This document shows, one piece after another, positions 63,242 to 64,000 of a stretch of DNA of 64,000 nt (position 1 is the first letter of the stretch; every line of letters starts with the position of its first letter). The stretch lies in NCBI RefSeq assembly GCF_016735585.2, contig NZ_JAERSE020000001.1, positions 372,001-436,000 of the forward strand, read 5' to 3'. Source of the DNA: Chryseobacterium tagetis (GTDB taxonomy: Bacteria; Bacteroidota; Bacteroidia; Flavobacteriales; Weeksellaceae). Position numbers and translations under genes: made by a program. The notes under the pieces were generated by a model. That model ran no database searches, was not told where the DNA came from, and saw nothing but the letters and a program-made list of their open reading frames with translations.

Positions 63242-64000
63242 CCTATGATATAATTTTTATGGTTAATTGTTTTGATTTCTATTTGATTGATCCATAAAGA
63301 ATCTTCTGTTATTTTCTCGACTTCGAAGTTTTTCGGGTTTCCTTTCAGTCCTGTTCCTAAGAATTTTCCGTAGGCTTCTTTGGCTACCCAGAATTTGGTG
63401 GTCCATTCTGCCTGATCTTTTCCTTTTAATAATGCTAATTCGTTATTGGTAAAGACCAAATCGTAGAATCCTGAGCTTCTTTCTTCTATGATTTCCATAT
63501 CGATTCCGACTGGTTTTCCGCTTTTTGCAATTCCGACCGCATCTTTTCCTTTATGTGCTAAAGAAATGTGAATGTCTTTCGTAGCATCTCCAATTAAAAA
63601 AGGTTTTCCGACCTCATCTTTCCCAACTTCAAAAGTAATGGGGAAGCAAGGGTGATTTTTTTCTTTTTTAAGAAGATTTCTCACTGCATCTTTTACCGCA
63701 ACACGGCTTACCATGTAGCTTTTTCTCTTGTTGGGAAGCAAGGTTTGATGATGCTGTTTTTCGGTCTGATTGAAATAACGTTTCAGAATAAAATCCCAAG
63801 ACGCCACTCTGGTATATGCCTGATGGAAGAAAAATACTTCAGGCGCAATTTCCTCCGAGAGACGGTTGTGTAAAGGCGACATCGAAACATTCCAAAGTGC
63901 AGCATCGATTTCCAGACGGCGGTTTTGCCAGCCTGAAATTTTGCACCAGACTTTTCCGTTTTGGGTTAAAAGAATATCACCGATCGCAAATTCGTCATTC
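63229..64000 (-). CDS. C-terminal part of a multidomain synthase ending in a 4'-phosphopantetheinyl transferase domain (partial)
   Basis: The frame is open from the right edge to the stop at 63231-63229, so the gene starts outside the window; a start at the in-frame ATG 63882 would cut the conserved domain. Residues before it (FAIGDILLTQNGKVWCKISG, then NRRLEIDAALWNVSMSP) read like the end of a hotdog dehydratase-type domain. The last ~180 residues are a Sfp-type PPTase: AVGIAKSGKPVGIDMEIIEE with the magnesium Asp/Glu pair and FWVAKEAYGKFLGTGL with the WxxKEAxxK motif. PPTase domains at the end of iterative PKS or PUFA-type synthases are known. It activates the ACP encoded next. Confidence 0.85.
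   Translation of the reverse strand, partial: NDEFAIGDILLTQNGKVWCKISGWQNRRLEIDAALWNVSMSPLHNRLSEEIAPEVFFFHQAYTRVASWDFILKRYFNQTEKQHHQTLLPNKRKSYMVSRVAVKDAVRNLLKKEKNHPCFPITFEVGKDEVGKPFLIGDATKDIHISLAHKGKDAVGIAKSGKPVGIDMEIIEERSSGFYDLVFTNNELALLKGKDQAEWTTKFWVAKEAYGKFLGTGLKGNPKNFEVEKITEDSLWINQIEIKTINHKNYIIGWTL

Noticed and set aside
63652..63873. Plus-strand frame opposite the PPTase domain
   Set aside because: Antisense shadow of a clear coding gene, with low-complexity translation.

Overview
The window reads as chromosome of a low-GC Bacteroidota, most likely a flavobacterium of the Chryseobacterium type. Evidence: the Bacteroidota promoter form (TTG, about 19-20 nt, then TAnnTTTG) recurs; coding is A/T-rich with few Shine-Dalgarno sites; a divergent pair links holA to a short HsdR-N-like nuclease; many small secreted proteins start with MKK and a signal peptide ending in FSQ or FAQ; and palindromic intergenic repeats resemble those common in this group. 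Species assignment is inference.

Layout. 1-8.6 kb holds arginine and pyrimidine genes: the end of argE, argH, a convergent Lrp-type regulator, then pyrB, carA and carB with a four-helix-bundle (S23/IVP-like) gene wedged between carA and carB. 8.6-23.9 kb is mixed housekeeping and accessory DNA: a lipoprotein with two CxC domains, a gene broken by one in-frame stop, an ABC exporter pair, a PEP-mutase-like enzyme with an Ada repair protein, small enzymes, holA, trxB and tRNA-Ser(UGA). 24-26.2 kb is an AraC regulator divergent from tyrS. 26.3-40.3 kb is a dense accessory block of oxidoreductases and small detoxification-type proteins (aldo/keto reductases, SDRs, zinc alcohol dehydrogenase, cupin-CMD fusion, flavodoxin-RidA fusion, SnoaL-like proteins) interleaved with three AraC and one Lrp regulator. 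40.6-49.4 kb holds secreted surface proteins and two membrane-anchored AraC regulators around a 1.45-kb gap that contains two short ORFs with shared promoter architecture. 50.6-64 kb holds two minus-strand biosynthetic operons.

The strongest regulatory observations are two transcription attenuators. Upstream of tyrS lies a 34-codon leader ORF with a Tyr-Tyr pair, a hairpin directly after that pair, a possible antiterminator and an intrinsic terminator 13 nt before the tyrS start. Upstream of pyrB lies a 22-codon leader ORF, a small hairpin followed by a U-rich tract, and an intrinsic terminator beginning one base after the leader stop, the layout of a UTP-sensing attenuator. In both, the leader start codon lies 7-8 nt from the promoter -7 box, so the leader peptides may be read from almost leaderless RNAs.

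The strongest candidate for an undescribed system is the right-edge operon (56.7-64 kb and beyond). It has the C-terminal part of a multidomain protein ending in a phosphopantetheinyl transferase domain (probably a type I polyketide or fatty-acid synthase), an acyl carrier protein, an alpha/beta hydrolase, one polypeptide carrying two complete glycosyltransferases, two condensation/PapA5-type acyltransferases and a small membrane protein. Together these suggest a glycosylated and esterified polyketide or fatty-acyl lipid. Next to it, a four-gene operon pairs a GMC oxidoreductase and a sugar-dehydrogenase small-subunit-like protein with a VioB-type ferritin-like protein and a large unknown protein.
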